Shown here: positions 25,605 to 34,602 of the stretch, in pieces
Numbering within the stretch: position 1 is the first letter of the stretch
How the letters are laid out: each line of letters starts with the position of its first letter
DNA from: an uncultured Rhizobiaceae group bacterium
GTDB lineage: Bacteria > Pseudomonadota > Alphaproteobacteria > Rhizobiales > Rhizobiaceae
NCBI GenBank assembly: GCA_947501445.1
Contig: CANMVS010000008.1
Location: forward strand, 244,024 to 308,023
Direction: 5' to 3'
Length of the DNA: 64,000 bases
Notes under the pieces: model-generated
Told to the model about the DNA's origin: nothing
The model's input: the letters and a program-made list of their open reading frames with translations, nothing else
The model's database searches: none
Program-made: the position numbers and the translations under genes

Positions 25605-26070
25605 GATTTTGCCGCCGATAATCTTAGATATATGTTTCTAGGTGACGCATATAGGTATGCAATGTTGAGATTTTCACAGATCATACGCCACCTCCCGTAA
25701 TTGTGATCAGCTGCTGTGTGAAGGGTTTCACAGACTGAGGCGTCGAACACAATTATAATTCCAAAATTAAGTATAAAATATACGTTCACATTTCAATTAT
25801 GGGACATAATACAAATTTTGATATTTTTTTAAAGCTTTTTTTTCATAAAAATTCGAGGAAATACTTCATAGGTAAGTATCTTTTTCGTGTGTTTCCCCAT
25901 GGAATGACATTGAAGGAAAATAAGGGCATATCGCATGGTTATGTATATGGTGACCAATTATCACGGCTTTAACCTGCCTGCCGGGCTGATCTTTCGTTTC
26001 TTTTCATGGATTTGGAAGTGCGCGCTTTTATGAACGTACCGGGCATGGTATTTTCGCAATCATAAAGTTC
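25605..26070. other. A/T-rich intergenic region between divergent operons
   Basis: About 465 bases separate the exporter gene from the Tat-signal subunit gene. The right part has long A and T runs (around 25800-25870). Apart from the CRP-like palindrome, no gene or terminator is supported. Confidence 0.4.
25717..25732. promoter_or_regulatory. CRP-like palindrome upstream of the type I exporter
   Basis: TGTGA-N6-TCACA, a perfect match to the enterobacterial CRP consensus (TGTGAAGGGTTTCACA). It lies about 115 bases before the exporter start codon. Alphaproteobacterial Crp/Fnr proteins may prefer other sites, so function is a guess. Confidence 0.4.
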
Positions 26071-26088
26071 ATGGTGGGCAATGGGCAT

Positions 26089-26550
26089 ATGAATACGCGT
26101 GCAGATAATCGAATATCGCGTCGACAATTCGTGTTGGGCTGTGGGGCGATCAATACGGCGCTGGCCGTTTTTGGTCTTGCCGGTGTGGTTGGCGCTTTCG
26201 AGCACACTGACCAGACGTTTGAAAAATACATGGCGCTTGCGGAAAAATTAACCGGCAGTCAGCCTCTCGATACGGATCTGGGGCGCCAGTATTTCGAACA
26301 CATAAGACAAAACCCAAAGGATGCTGCTCTTCTGGAAAAGCTGCTGGAGAATGACACGACACCCTCGGCTGATGAAAAACTGTTGAAACAGTCTATTCTT
26401 CGCCAATGGTATACCGGCATTTCCAAATCCGGGCAGGACGAACAGGTCGTCGCTTTTGAGCAGGCACTCATGTGGAATTCACTTGGATTTGAACAGCCAA
26501 TCGGAACCTGCCGCGGAGACACCGGCTATTGGTCGATCGAACCTGCCTGA
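26089..26550 (+). CDS. Tat-signal small subunit of a GMC/FAD sugar or polyol dehydrogenase
   Basis: A 153-residue protein with a twin-arginine signal (ISRRQFVLGCGAINTALAVFG) and a mature part resembling the gamma/small subunit of FAD-dependent glucose, sorbitol and fructose dehydrogenases (ADEKLLKQSILRQWYTGI, then WNSLGFEQPIGTCRGDTGYWSIEPA). In that family the small subunit carries the catalytic subunit through the Tat pathway as a complex, since the large subunit has no signal. The frame also opens at an ATG at 26071; neither start has a strong ribosome binding site. The large-subunit gene starts 16 bases downstream. Confidence 0.8.
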   Translation: MNTRADNRISRRQFVLGCGAINTALAVFGLAGVVGAFEHTDQTFEKYMALAEKLTGSQPLDTDLGRQYFEHIRQNPKDAALLEKLLENDTTPSADEKLLKQSILRQWYTGISKSGQDEQVVAFEQALMWNSLGFEQPIGTCRGDTGYWSIEPA

Positions 26551-26566
26551 CGGAACGGGAGATTAT

Positions 26567-28207
26567 GTGAACGCAAAAGATTATTCAGATCCGGATTATT
26601 CAGCAGATGTTGTGATTGTTGGTTGTGGGGTTGCCGGTGCATTAACTGCTGCGGGGCTGGCGCAACAGGGTGTCAATGTACTCATGATTGATGCAGGACC
26701 GCGCATTACCCGGGAAAACATCCTGCAGGCCTATGCGGCCTCGCCGCAGCGGGGCCTGCCAACCGCCCCATATCCGAATGTTTCCCATGCGTCGCATCCA
26801 ATTGAATTGGACCCAAACCACTATCTTGTCCAGGCAGGTCCCGAAGCCTTTGGAACCATATATGAGCGCGTGGTAGGCGGCACGACGTGGCACTGGGAGG
26901 CAACGTGTTTGCGGTTGTTGCCCTCGGATTTCAGGTTGCGAAGTGAAACCGGGCTGGGCGAAGATTGGCCGCTCTCCTATGATGAGCTCGAGACCTGGTA
27001 TGGCGCTGCGGAAACTGCGCTGGGGGTTGCGGGAAATGCAAATGATAATCTGGGGTCACCGCGAAAAGGTGACTATCCAATGCCGGCTATGCCGCTGAGT
27101 TACCTTGATCAGCAGTTTGCAAAGATTCTCTCCGATACACCTTATAATCTGGTCACCACTCCGGCTGCCCGTAATTCACAGGCCTATGGTGACCGTGCGG
27201 CCTGCTGCGGCAGTGGCAGTTGCATACCGATTTGTCCAAGCGGTGCAAAATATGACGCTTTGGTCCATGTCGAACTGGCGGAAGCCGCCGGGGCGCAGGT
27301 CGTGGCTGACTGTGTCGTGCATCATGTGGACCTTGACGAAAGAAACGACGTTGCCGGGCTGCGCTTCAAGCGGTCCGATGGTACCGACGGGACCATAGTG
27401 GCCCGGGTATTTGTATTGGCAGCGCATGGGTTGGAAACGGCCAAAATACTCCTGATGTCCAAAAGCGAGAGATATCCAAACGGGGTTGCAAACACCAGCG
27501 ATCAGGTGGGCCGCAATCTGATGGATCATCCCTACAAGGTAAGTTGGGCACTTTCCGATCAGCCGCTGTGGCCATTTCGTGGACCAATCACCCTGTCCAG
27601 TGTCGAAAACACCCGTTGGGGTAACTGGAGAGCCTTGCGGCCAGCCTACCGTATTGTGGTCGGCAATTCCGGATGGGCCTGGCCGACTGGCGCACCGATA
27701 TCCACTGTCAATGATCTGATTGACCAGGGACTGGAGGGCGCTGCACTTGATAGAGCAATAAAGGATCATGTCTCACGACAGGTGCTGATCGCAAGCATGA
27801 CCGAACAATTGCCCGATCCGGATAATCGCATTGTGCCGGATTATGACAAGCGTGACGCTATAGGAATCCCGCGCCCCAGGTTACACTACCGCTATGATGC
27901 CTATACGCATCGAGGCATGGCGGAAGCTGAAACTGTTCATGAGAGTATCTTGAGTCGTCTGGGAACCGACAAGCCCAGACATTCACCTGAACCGTGGAAT
28001 GGTGCGCATATCATTGGCACCTATCGCATGGGTGATAATCCGAAAAGCTCGGTTGTGAATACGGATTTGCAAAGTCATGATCATGCAAATCTGTTTCTTT
28101 TGGGCAGTGGCGTGTTTCCCACAGCCGGTGCTGCCAATCCGACACTCACAATCGCAGCCCTGTCCCTGCGAGCCGTCAAACCCATCATGGACCGGCTTTC
28201 TTTGTAA
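26567..28207 (+). CDS. GMC-family FAD dehydrogenase large subunit with 3Fe-4S cysteines
   Basis: A 546-residue GMC oxidoreductase. The FAD-binding motif is DVVIVGCGVAGALTAAGLAQQG near the N-terminus and the closing GMC block is GSGVFPTAGAANPTLTIAALSLR. The segment RAACCGSGSCIPICPSGAKYD matches the adjacent Cys-Cys...Cys pattern that binds the 3Fe-4S cluster in bacterial FAD-glucose dehydrogenase. The start is a GTG at 26567 with CGGGAGA upstream. With the Tat small subunit it should oxidise a sugar, polyol or sugar acid in the periplasm. The multihaem cytochrome c subunit that usually completes the trio is absent here. Confidence 0.87.
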   Translation: MNAKDYSDPDYSADVVIVGCGVAGALTAAGLAQQGVNVLMIDAGPRITRENILQAYAASPQRGLPTAPYPNVSHASHPIELDPNHYLVQAGPEAFGTIYERVVGGTTWHWEATCLRLLPSDFRLRSETGLGEDWPLSYDELETWYGAAETALGVAGNANDNLGSPRKGDYPMPAMPLSYLDQQFAKILSDTPYNLVTTPAARNSQAYGDRAACCGSGSCIPICPSGAKYDALVHVELAEAAGAQVVADCVVHHVDLDERNDVAGLRFKRSDGTDGTIVARVFVLAAHGLETAKILLMSKSERYPNGVANTSDQVGRNLMDHPYKVSWALSDQPLWPFRGPITLSSVENTRWGNWRALRPAYRIVVGNSGWAWPTGAPISTVNDLIDQGLEGAALDRAIKDHVSRQVLIASMTEQLPDPDNRIVPDYDKRDAIGIPRPRLHYRYDAYTHRGMAEAETVHESILSRLGTDKPRHSPEPWNGAHIIGTYRMGDNPKSSVVNTDLQSHDHANLFLLGSGVFPTAGAANPTLTIAALSLRAVKPIMDRLSL

Positions 28208-28234
28208 AAATACCGTGCGATGACAGAACACCAA

Positions 28235-29353
28235 TCATCCGGGTGTGGATGTGGTTGTCATATGGTTATCCCAACCAAAATCGAAATTGCGCAACTGTGT
28301 GTCAGCCGGAGGCTGGTTCCCCGTGCGAAGCAGAATACCATCGCCGGTCGATGCAACAAAGCCGTCACGCGCTGCACTGACGCCACCAATATTTCCAAGA
28401 TGTTGGCGCCCAAGGACATCGCCGCCGTCCGCGTCGAGCACAAGCATGATGTTGCCCCTTGGCGATGTGAGCGCCAGCGTCTGATTGCGCACATTAAGCG
28501 CGACTGACCCGACGTAGTTTCGCAACAGGGTCAGATCTGTGGAAGATATTGGTGTCAGGTGGATTTCCCGCCCGGGGCTGGCCCGCCCATATAATGGTGG
28601 CAGGTCGCTCTGCGGACCTTCGTATTGGCAGGCAAAATACACACCTCCGGCATGATCACTGGCAAGATGGCGTATGGACAACCGATGCAGCGAACCGGTC
28701 AACTCATGTTTTTCCAGGAGCGCGCCATGCCTTCGATCAACAAAACACAACGATGGGGCCATGGTCGCAAGATTGAGCTTGGTGCGGCCAAAATCGGGGT
28801 GAGTCTCGATACCTCCGTTGGCAATGGCCAGTGTCTTACCGTCCTCCAGCAATACAAGATCATGCGGACCGATACCGCCGGAAGGAAATTCACCAATGCG
28901 GGCAAAACCAGCAGCAACGTCATATATGCCAATAAGGCCTACCGCATCATCAAAATTGTTTTCCGAAGCATATAGAAGGCGGCCGTTCGGTGAAAAAACA
29001 CCATGGCCGTAAAAATGGCGGCCATCACCAGCATTGAATGAGACGGGTGCTGATGTGTTCGAAGTGCTAAATGCGACTGCAATTGTGCCGGGTCTTCTGG
29101 CAAAGGCAACGGCCAAACCGCTTTTGCGATGTACAGCTATATCATGCCCCCGGCTGGGTAGAGGATGTCTGCTGATGATTTTGCCGGATTCGGTAAAAAC
29201 AGCCACGCCATAATCCCCTGACGGTGTGCGGTAGGCAGCAGCGAATACCGTTTCAGTCTGGCAAATGGCCTGCGCTTTTGCCGGATAAAGAGACGCCAGG
29301 AAAGTGGCACCGGCGGCTTTGACAAATGCACGTCTTTCCAGGTGCTTCGTCAT
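28235..29353 (-). CDS. DUF1513 protein, Tat-exported beta-propeller
   Basis: A 372-residue protein with a Tat-type signal (ERRAFVKAAGATFLASLYPAKAQA) and repeated short blades such as GHDIAVHRKSGLAVAFARRPG, HGVFSPNGRLLYASEN and GPHDLVLLEDGKTLAIANGGIETHP, as expected of the DUF1513 family. DUF1513 genes usually accompany imelysin genes in periplasmic iron-related clusters, as here. It overlaps the region of the imelysin stop codon. The ATG at 29353 places the twin arginines correctly; an ATG at 29368 is an alternative. The molecular function is unknown. Confidence 0.86.
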   Translation of the reverse strand: MTKHLERRAFVKAAGATFLASLYPAKAQAICQTETVFAAAYRTPSGDYGVAVFTESGKIISRHPLPSRGHDIAVHRKSGLAVAFARRPGTIAVAFSTSNTSAPVSFNAGDGRHFYGHGVFSPNGRLLYASENNFDDAVGLIGIYDVAAGFARIGEFPSGGIGPHDLVLLEDGKTLAIANGGIETHPDFGRTKLNLATMAPSLCFVDRRHGALLEKHELTGSLHRLSIRHLASDHAGGVYFACQYEGPQSDLPPLYGRASPGREIHLTPISSTDLTLLRNYVGSVALNVRNQTLALTSPRGNIMLVLDADGGDVLGRQHLGNIGGVSAARDGFVASTGDGILLRTGNQPPADTQLRNFDFGWDNHMTTTSTPG

Positions 29354-29357
29354 GAAA

Positions 29358-30452
29358 TCAATCGCCATCCAGACTGGAGAAATTTGCTGTCAAACCCAGA
29401 GCTGTCGTCAGGTCTACACCAAAATTTTCGCCCAGAGCGCGAACGACCGTCCTGACATAATCAAGCTTTGCGCGTTGTTGCGGATCAGACAACACGTCCA
29501 GCACGGTGCCGTCCAGGGATTGCAGGCTTGTTCCGCCATGGCGAAATCCAAAATGGATCGCATCGGTAATCCACTTGTCTTCCTGGGAAACAGAATCCTG
29601 CAGACCGGACTGTTTGTACATCCTGTCAAAATTCATGAACCCGTGCTGTATCACACGGACGGCATTGTTCGAGCGGCGAAAGAGCGCAGCCCGGGGCTTG
29701 TCATTGTCCGCGGTTATGCCAAGAAATGCACTCAATTCAACAGTGTCGTAATAGGCAAGTCCGTTGGCAAACAGACTGACCAATGCGCTCAGTGATTCTG
29801 ATGGATTGCGATAAAGACGGTTTTCAGGACCCGGATTTTGCCATTCGCTGGAGATCCCGTCAGACATCTTCCAGGCACCAAGTAGTTGGGATGCAATCGC
29901 ACTGATGTTCTCACTGATCGCAAGCGCATAATGACACCGAAATGATGCGCTACGCTGCGTCAGTTCCGAAGCACCCTTTCCGAAAAGAGCAAATTCCAGC
30001 GCTGACAGACCCTGAATGGCGACACTTTTGCCCGCAAGGGTATTTGCATCCGTCAGAGCCGGATCTTCTGACGCCAGAAGTTTTTGAATCTGGCGCAATC
30101 CAATGCCCCGGCGGTCTGGAAAAAACACAAGGCGCTCAAGCCTGTTATCCTGAAGAATTGGACCAATGCGAATAATATCTATTGCCGACCAATGGCTGAT
30201 AATCTTGCCAAAGGCAGAGCGAACAGTTTGCATCTGCTCGGCTGCCGGTGTCTTGCAAAGTGCATCCACTGCCTCGTGCATTGCAAGTGCAGAGGAGTTG
30301 AATTGTTGGTGTGCGGGCAGGATGTAGCCGTTGATCGTGCTTTGAATGACCGCTACGGGCTTTGTGTCTGCACCCAGGGCGAACGTGGCTGACAATACCG
30401 ACAGGCCGAATGTAACAGCCGGTAAAAGATTTAAAAAACGGATTGCTTTCAT
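29358..30452 (-). CDS. Imelysin-family periplasmic protein
   Basis: A 364-residue protein with a Sec signal peptide (FLNLLPAVTFGLSVLSATFALGA). The helical imelysin fold is indicated by the N-terminal repeat (FNSSALAMHEAVDALCKTP), IISHWSAIDIIRIGP and GLSALEFALFGKG. Imelysin proteins are periplasmic or surface proteins tied to iron uptake; this single-domain form lacks cytochrome or EfeO cupredoxin parts. I chose the ATG at 30452 (GGGA seven bases upstream) over an ATG 51 bases earlier. It is directly upstream of, and coupled to, the DUF1513 gene. Confidence 0.85.
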   Translation of the reverse strand: MKAIRFLNLLPAVTFGLSVLSATFALGADTKPVAVIQSTINGYILPAHQQFNSSALAMHEAVDALCKTPAAEQMQTVRSAFGKIISHWSAIDIIRIGPILQDNRLERLVFFPDRRGIGLRQIQKLLASEDPALTDANTLAGKSVAIQGLSALEFALFGKGASELTQRSASFRCHYALAISENISAIASQLLGAWKMSDGISSEWQNPGPENRLYRNPSESLSALVSLFANGLAYYDTVELSAFLGITADNDKPRAALFRRSNNAVRVIQHGFMNFDRMYKQSGLQDSVSQEDKWITDAIHFGFRHGGTSLQSLDGTVLDVLSDPQQRAKLDYVRTVVRALGENFGVDLTTALGLTANFSSLDGD

Positions 30453-30511
30453 TGCGTGATCCCGGCTGGTTGAGGCAAATTTATTTGATGCATGGTCCGT
30501 CAATTTAATTG

Positions 30512-31372
30512 TCAGGTCATCATGTCCCAGTCGCCGTGGCGCATTTCGAGACTGTATTCCTCAGCGCTCTGTCCCTTTGGAGTGACAAGGTCAAACCTCG
30601 GCGAACGGTCCATGAATGTGTGTAGGTGGATGACAACCTGCTGGGTGTCAGCCAGCACCACACCATAGGCGGGTTGCTCAAAAGAGCCCTTGAAGCTGTC
30701 TTCGGGCGCATTCAGATCCAGGGCCAATTGTTGGTTGAGGCCACGCATGCAGGTGAACGAAATGCCACGCCAGTTGCCTGAAATGGCACGGTGAACATGA
30801 CCGAAAAAAAGATGATTTATTCTGTGCACATGCGGTTTGACGACCGTATACAATGCTTCTGCATCCAGCAGGGCAATCTTGTCTATGCCTGTGTGGCCAA
30901 GTTTCATTGGCGGGTGATGCATGAACAACAGGATGGGACCGGTGGTGCTATCCAATTGCTGCTCAAGCCAGGCAAGCCGCTTGCTGCAATATTCACCGGC
31001 ATCAGATTCCGATTTTTTCGTATCCAGAAACAGGCAACGACCGGCAGATGTATCAATCGCATATTGGATAAACCCATTATCATCCGCTGCAATATCGCAA
31101 AGGGCCTGTGACAGAGCCTCGCGCGAATCATGATTTCCGACCAATAGCCTGACCGGCATGGTGAGACGGCGTATGGCATCGGCGAAGATTGTATAACTGG
31201 CAGCATCGCTCCAGTGAGTGATGTCGCCGGTAAAGGCGACAAAATCCGCATCCCCATGTTCCTGATTGATGCTATCGATTGCCGCGTTCAATCGACGCTC
31301 GGGCGATACGCCAAACAACCGACGGCCACCACTGATGAGGTGGACATCGCTCAGATGTATGAATTTCAACAC
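30512..31372 (-). CDS. Calcineurin-like metallophosphoesterase (CpdA-type)
   Basis: A 286-residue phosphodiesterase with all metal motifs in order: FIHLSDVHL (D-x-H), FTGDITHW (GD), VGNHDSRE (GNHD), FMHHPPM and FFGHVHR. The order and spacing resemble CpdA-type 3',5'-cAMP phosphodiesterases, but related lipid or nucleotide phosphoesterases are possible. The start is the GTG at 31372, which has GGAGG eight bases upstream; an ATG 39 bases earlier lies before that site. It is in line with the imelysin and DUF1513 genes but separated by about 60 bases. Confidence 0.87.
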   Translation of the reverse strand: MLKFIHLSDVHLISGGRRLFGVSPERRLNAAIDSINQEHGDADFVAFTGDITHWSDAASYTIFADAIRRLTMPVRLLVGNHDSREALSQALCDIAADDNGFIQYAIDTSAGRCLFLDTKKSESDAGEYCSKRLAWLEQQLDSTTGPILLFMHHPPMKLGHTGIDKIALLDAEALYTVVKPHVHRINHLFFGHVHRAISGNWRGISFTCMRGLNQQLALDLNAPEDSFKGSFEQPAYGVVLADTQQVVIHLHTFMDRSPRFDLVTPKGQSAEEYSLEMRHGDWDMMT

Positions 31373-31539
31373 GGACCATTCCTCCTGATCTGCCTTGGGC
31401 CTGCCAGGCAATCAATGAAGCAGATCCCGGCTGATCAGCCCATTGTGTACCAGAGCGTTGAAACGGTCCATGACAATGGCATGAATTTTTTTGTGAATTG
31501 ATGGGCCATTTGCCGCATCAATAGAAGGTTCCGCTGGTT

Positions 31540-32883
31540 TTACAATCGTCCCAGATAGTAGCGGTACTCGACCGGCGTAATGATTGAGGTCAGGGCTTCA
31601 ATTTCATTTTGGCGGATGGCGCAATAGACACTCTGATAGGCCTCTCCGAAAATATCCTGAGCGACTGTCGAGCCTTCGAAGGTTGCAACGGAACGCGGCC
31701 AGTCGTGGGTCAGTGCCGTTGCCTTTTGTGCCTTGGGGTCGTCCAGTGGCAAAGGCAAATCGGGGGATGTTTCCAGACCGTGCAGAATGCCGCCAAGAAC
31801 TGCGGCCAGCGCAAGATACGGGTTGACATCGGCGCCGCATATACGATGTTCAAGGCGCGCTGCCGGGCCGCTGACTTCCGGCAGGCGTATCGCTGCTCCG
31901 CGATGATCAATGCCCCAATCCGGCGCCGTTGGCGAGAAACTACCCGGTTGAAACCGGCGATAGGAATTCATGTGGGGTGCAAAGATGGCCTGTAAATCCC
32001 GCATGGTCGTCAATACGCCGCTAACGGCGGCTGCCAGCGTATCGGAAAGGCTGCCATCACCTGAATCAAATAGGTTCGAACCATCCTCACGCAATACGCT
32101 GGCATGAACATGCATGCCGTTGCCGGGGCTGTCAGCATAGGGTTTGGCCATGAAGGTTGCTTCAAGTCCATGGCGATTGACCACACCACGTACGAGACGG
32201 CGAAACATCAACGCCGTTTCCGCGGCATGTAAAACATCATCCGTATGGTGGAAATTGATTTCAAACTGGCCTGGTCCGTATTCTGCCGTCAGCGTATCGG
32301 TATCAAGTCCCTGTGCTTTTGCAGCCGACAGAATATCGGTCAATACGTCTTCCGTACGATCGCAAACTTCAAGGTCATAGTTTTGCGCAAGCGGTGAGCG
32401 TTTGGGGGGTTGTGGTGCAGCGCTGCTGTTTGTGCGTGGGCGGATAAGATAAAATTCCATTTCGGTGGCGACAACCGGACGTAATCCGCGCGCTGAAAAT
32501 TGATCCAGAACAGCCTTGAGACGCTCGCGAGGATCATAGGCGCTGATTGTGCCGGTGCCATCGGTCATGGCTATACGAAGCTGCGCCACATTGCCCTTGG
32601 CCCAGGGAATTGGTTTCAATGTCCCTGGTATGGGCTGGCAAAAACCGTCCGGGTCACCAATAACAGTGCCAAGGCCTGGTACCTCGACTTCCTCCCCCAA
32701 AATATTGGGCAGATAGGTTGACAGTGGCAATCGCACACCGCCTGAGACCAACTTTTTTGCCTGATCGCCCGGCAACCATTTGCCGCGCAAAATTGCGTTG
32801 ATGTCACACAACATCAATTCGATGCGTTCCGGTTGGCCGAAATTTTCGCAGTAATCTGAATAATCACTCAGAAAGGAACTCAT
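31540..32883 (-). CDS. Glutamine-synthetase-like ligase (gamma-glutamylpolyamine synthetase type), last gene of the pot operon
   Basis: A 447-residue GS-fold ligase. Visible GS elements are VVATEMEFYLIRP, YGPGQFEINFHHTDDVLHAAETALMFRRLVRG, MHVHASVLREDGSNLF and the RLEHRICGADVNPYLALAAVLGG active-site region. Proteins of this group attach glutamate to putrescine or other amines (PuuA-like) instead of ammonia. It overlaps the last polyamine-permease gene by four bases, so uptake and gamma-glutamylation are coupled. A second, different GS-like enzyme is encoded across the divergent regulator, hinting that the two use different amines. Confidence 0.88.
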   Translation of the reverse strand: MSSFLSDYSDYCENFGQPERIELMLCDINAILRGKWLPGDQAKKLVSGGVRLPLSTYLPNILGEEVEVPGLGTVIGDPDGFCQPIPGTLKPIPWAKGNVAQLRIAMTDGTGTISAYDPRERLKAVLDQFSARGLRPVVATEMEFYLIRPRTNSSAAPQPPKRSPLAQNYDLEVCDRTEDVLTDILSAAKAQGLDTDTLTAEYGPGQFEINFHHTDDVLHAAETALMFRRLVRGVVNRHGLEATFMAKPYADSPGNGMHVHASVLREDGSNLFDSGDGSLSDTLAAAVSGVLTTMRDLQAIFAPHMNSYRRFQPGSFSPTAPDWGIDHRGAAIRLPEVSGPAARLEHRICGADVNPYLALAAVLGGILHGLETSPDLPLPLDDPKAQKATALTHDWPRSVATFEGSTVAQDIFGEAYQSVYCAIRQNEIEALTSIITPVEYRYYLGRL

Positions 32884-33701
32884 GTTCGCCTTGCCTCTTG
32901 TTCGTCTTTTTGTTGGCGCGCGATCGCCCTTTTTGACACCAGCGATGCAACGACCACACCGATTGTGACAACGCCAATCATCAGCGTCGACAATGCGTTG
33001 ATCTCCGGGCTGACACCAAGACGCACGGAACTGAAAATCTTGATCGGCAATGTGGTGGATGATGGTCCGGCGGTGAAAGAAGCGATGACAAGGTCATCCA
33101 GCGACAGGGTAAAAGCCAACAGCCAACCCGAGATGACGGCCGGCGCAATATTGGGCAGCGTGACACTTCGAAAGGCATCAAAGGGAGTGCAGCCCAAATC
33201 AAGCGCGGCCTCTTCCAGGGACCGATCAAAGGTAACCAGTCTGGATGAGACGACGACAGAAACATAGCACATGGAAAAGGTTGTATGGGCCAGCACGATC
33301 GTCATGATGCCGCGATCCAGACCGATGGCGATGAACAGCAACAACAGTGACAGGCCGGTAATAACTTCCGGCATGACAAGCGGTGCATAGATCATGCCGG
33401 AAAACAATGTGCGCCCGAAAAACCGCCCGCCACGAACCATGACATAGGCTGCCATTGTGCCAAGCACAGCAGCGAACGTTGAAGACAGCAGGGCAACGCG
33501 CAGTGTTACCCATGCGGCGTCCAAAAATGCCTCATTTTGGATCAGTTCGCCATACCAGCGTGTGGAAAACCCACCCCACACAGCAACCAGTTTGGAGGCA
33601 TTGAAGCTGAAAATTATCAGTATGACCATCGGCAGATAAAGGAAAGCAAAGCCCAGGGTCAAAGACGTGGCATTGAAAAGCGAAAAACGCCGGTTCATCA
33701 A
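32880..33701 (-). CDS. potI: Polyamine ABC importer permease (PotI/PotC-like)
   Basis: A 273-residue inner-membrane permease with six spans. The coupling loop is LEEAALDLGCTPFDAFRSVTLPNIAPAVISG, the typical EAA motif of spermidine/putrescine permeases, followed by FTLSLDDLVIASFTAGPSSTTLPIKIFS. It forms the pore with the PotH-like protein; its start overlaps the potH stop by four bases and its stop overlaps the GS-like gene, so the order PotF, PotG, PotH, PotI, GS is one transcript. Confidence 0.92.
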   Translation of the reverse strand: MMNRRFSLFNATSLTLGFAFLYLPMVILIIFSFNASKLVAVWGGFSTRWYGELIQNEAFLDAAWVTLRVALLSSTFAAVLGTMAAYVMVRGGRFFGRTLFSGMIYAPLVMPEVITGLSLLLLFIAIGLDRGIMTIVLAHTTFSMCYVSVVVSSRLVTFDRSLEEAALDLGCTPFDAFRSVTLPNIAPAVISGWLLAFTLSLDDLVIASFTAGPSSTTLPIKIFSSVRLGVSPEINALSTLMIGVVTIGVVVASLVSKRAIARQQKDEQEARRT

Positions 33702-34594
33702 TCCTGCTCCCTTTGCCGTTGTTCATTGCGCTGGAAGAAGATGATCGGAATGATCAACAGCAGGACCAGAATAACCGCCACAGCGGAGGCGACCGGCCAA
33801 TCGCGATTGGCAAAGAATTCTTCGAACAGGACCTTGCCGATCATCAGGGTTTTCGAACCACCCAACAGGGACGGGATGACGAATTCACCAAGTGCCGGAA
33901 TGAAGACCAGCAGGCAGCCGGCAATGACACCCTGGCGCGACAAGGGAAATGTTACCAGCCAGAAGGCGGAGAAGCGTGAACAGCCCAAATCCTCCGCGGC
34001 CTCAATCAAAGAACCATCCAATCGGTCCAAAGCCGCATAGATTGGAAGAACCATGAATGGCAAATAGGTATAGACGATGCCTATATAGACAGCCCAATTG
34101 GTGTTGAGGATCGTCAATGGTTCGCTGATGATGCCAATACTCATCAGCGCCTGGTTCAGGAAACCTTCATTGCTCAAGATCCCGATCCATGCATAAACGC
34201 GGATGAGAAAACTGGTCCAAAACGGCAGTATCACCAACATCAAAAGCGTCGGACGCCATGCCGGTGAAGCCTGCGCGATGCCATAGGCAATGGGAAATCC
34301 GACCAAAAGCGTAACGAATGTGGCCAATAGGGCGATTTGCAGACTGGACAGATAGGCACGCCAGTACAGATCATCCTCAGTGAGAAAGATAAAGTTTTCA
34401 AGGTCCAGCGCCGCGAAAAACGCCCTGATACCCTCCCAGCCAGCGGAAAAGTCCAATGTTGGCGTATAGGGCGGGATGGAAAGTGCATAATCGGACAGTG
34501 CGATTTTCAGAACGATACCAAATGGCACGAGAAACAGCGCCAGCAGCCACACATAGGGTATTGCAATGAGAATAAAGCGACGCAGGTTCATCAC
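33698..34594 (-). CDS. potH: Polyamine ABC importer permease (PotH/PotB-like)
   Basis: A 298-residue permease with six spans; the first is YVWLLALFLVPFGIVLKIALSDY. The EAA loop reads LIEAAEDLGCSRFSAFWLVTFPLSRQG and the following FIPALGEFVIPSLLGGSKTLMIG is characteristic of PotB/PotH. It pairs with the PotI-like permease and is energised by the PotG-like ATPase encoded eight bases upstream. Confidence 0.92.
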   Translation of the reverse strand: MMNLRRFILIAIPYVWLLALFLVPFGIVLKIALSDYALSIPPYTPTLDFSAGWEGIRAFFAALDLENFIFLTEDDLYWRAYLSSLQIALLATFVTLLVGFPIAYGIAQASPAWRPTLLMLVILPFWTSFLIRVYAWIGILSNEGFLNQALMSIGIISEPLTILNTNWAVYIGIVYTYLPFMVLPIYAALDRLDGSLIEAAEDLGCSRFSAFWLVTFPLSRQGVIAGCLLVFIPALGEFVIPSLLGGSKTLMIGKVLFEEFFANRDWPVASAVAVILVLLLIIPIIFFQRNEQRQREQD

Positions 34595-34602
34595 AAATCT
34601 CC

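Noticed and set aside
25601..25789. A 62-codon minus-strand frame upstream of the type I exporter
   Set aside because: It lacks a ribosome binding site, has no family features and covers the CRP-like palindrome and promoter region.
31540..32883. Housekeeping glutamine synthetase (glnA)
   Set aside because: The gene overlaps a polyamine permease gene and the sequence is of the PuuA-like group; a general nitrogen-assimilation role is unlikely.
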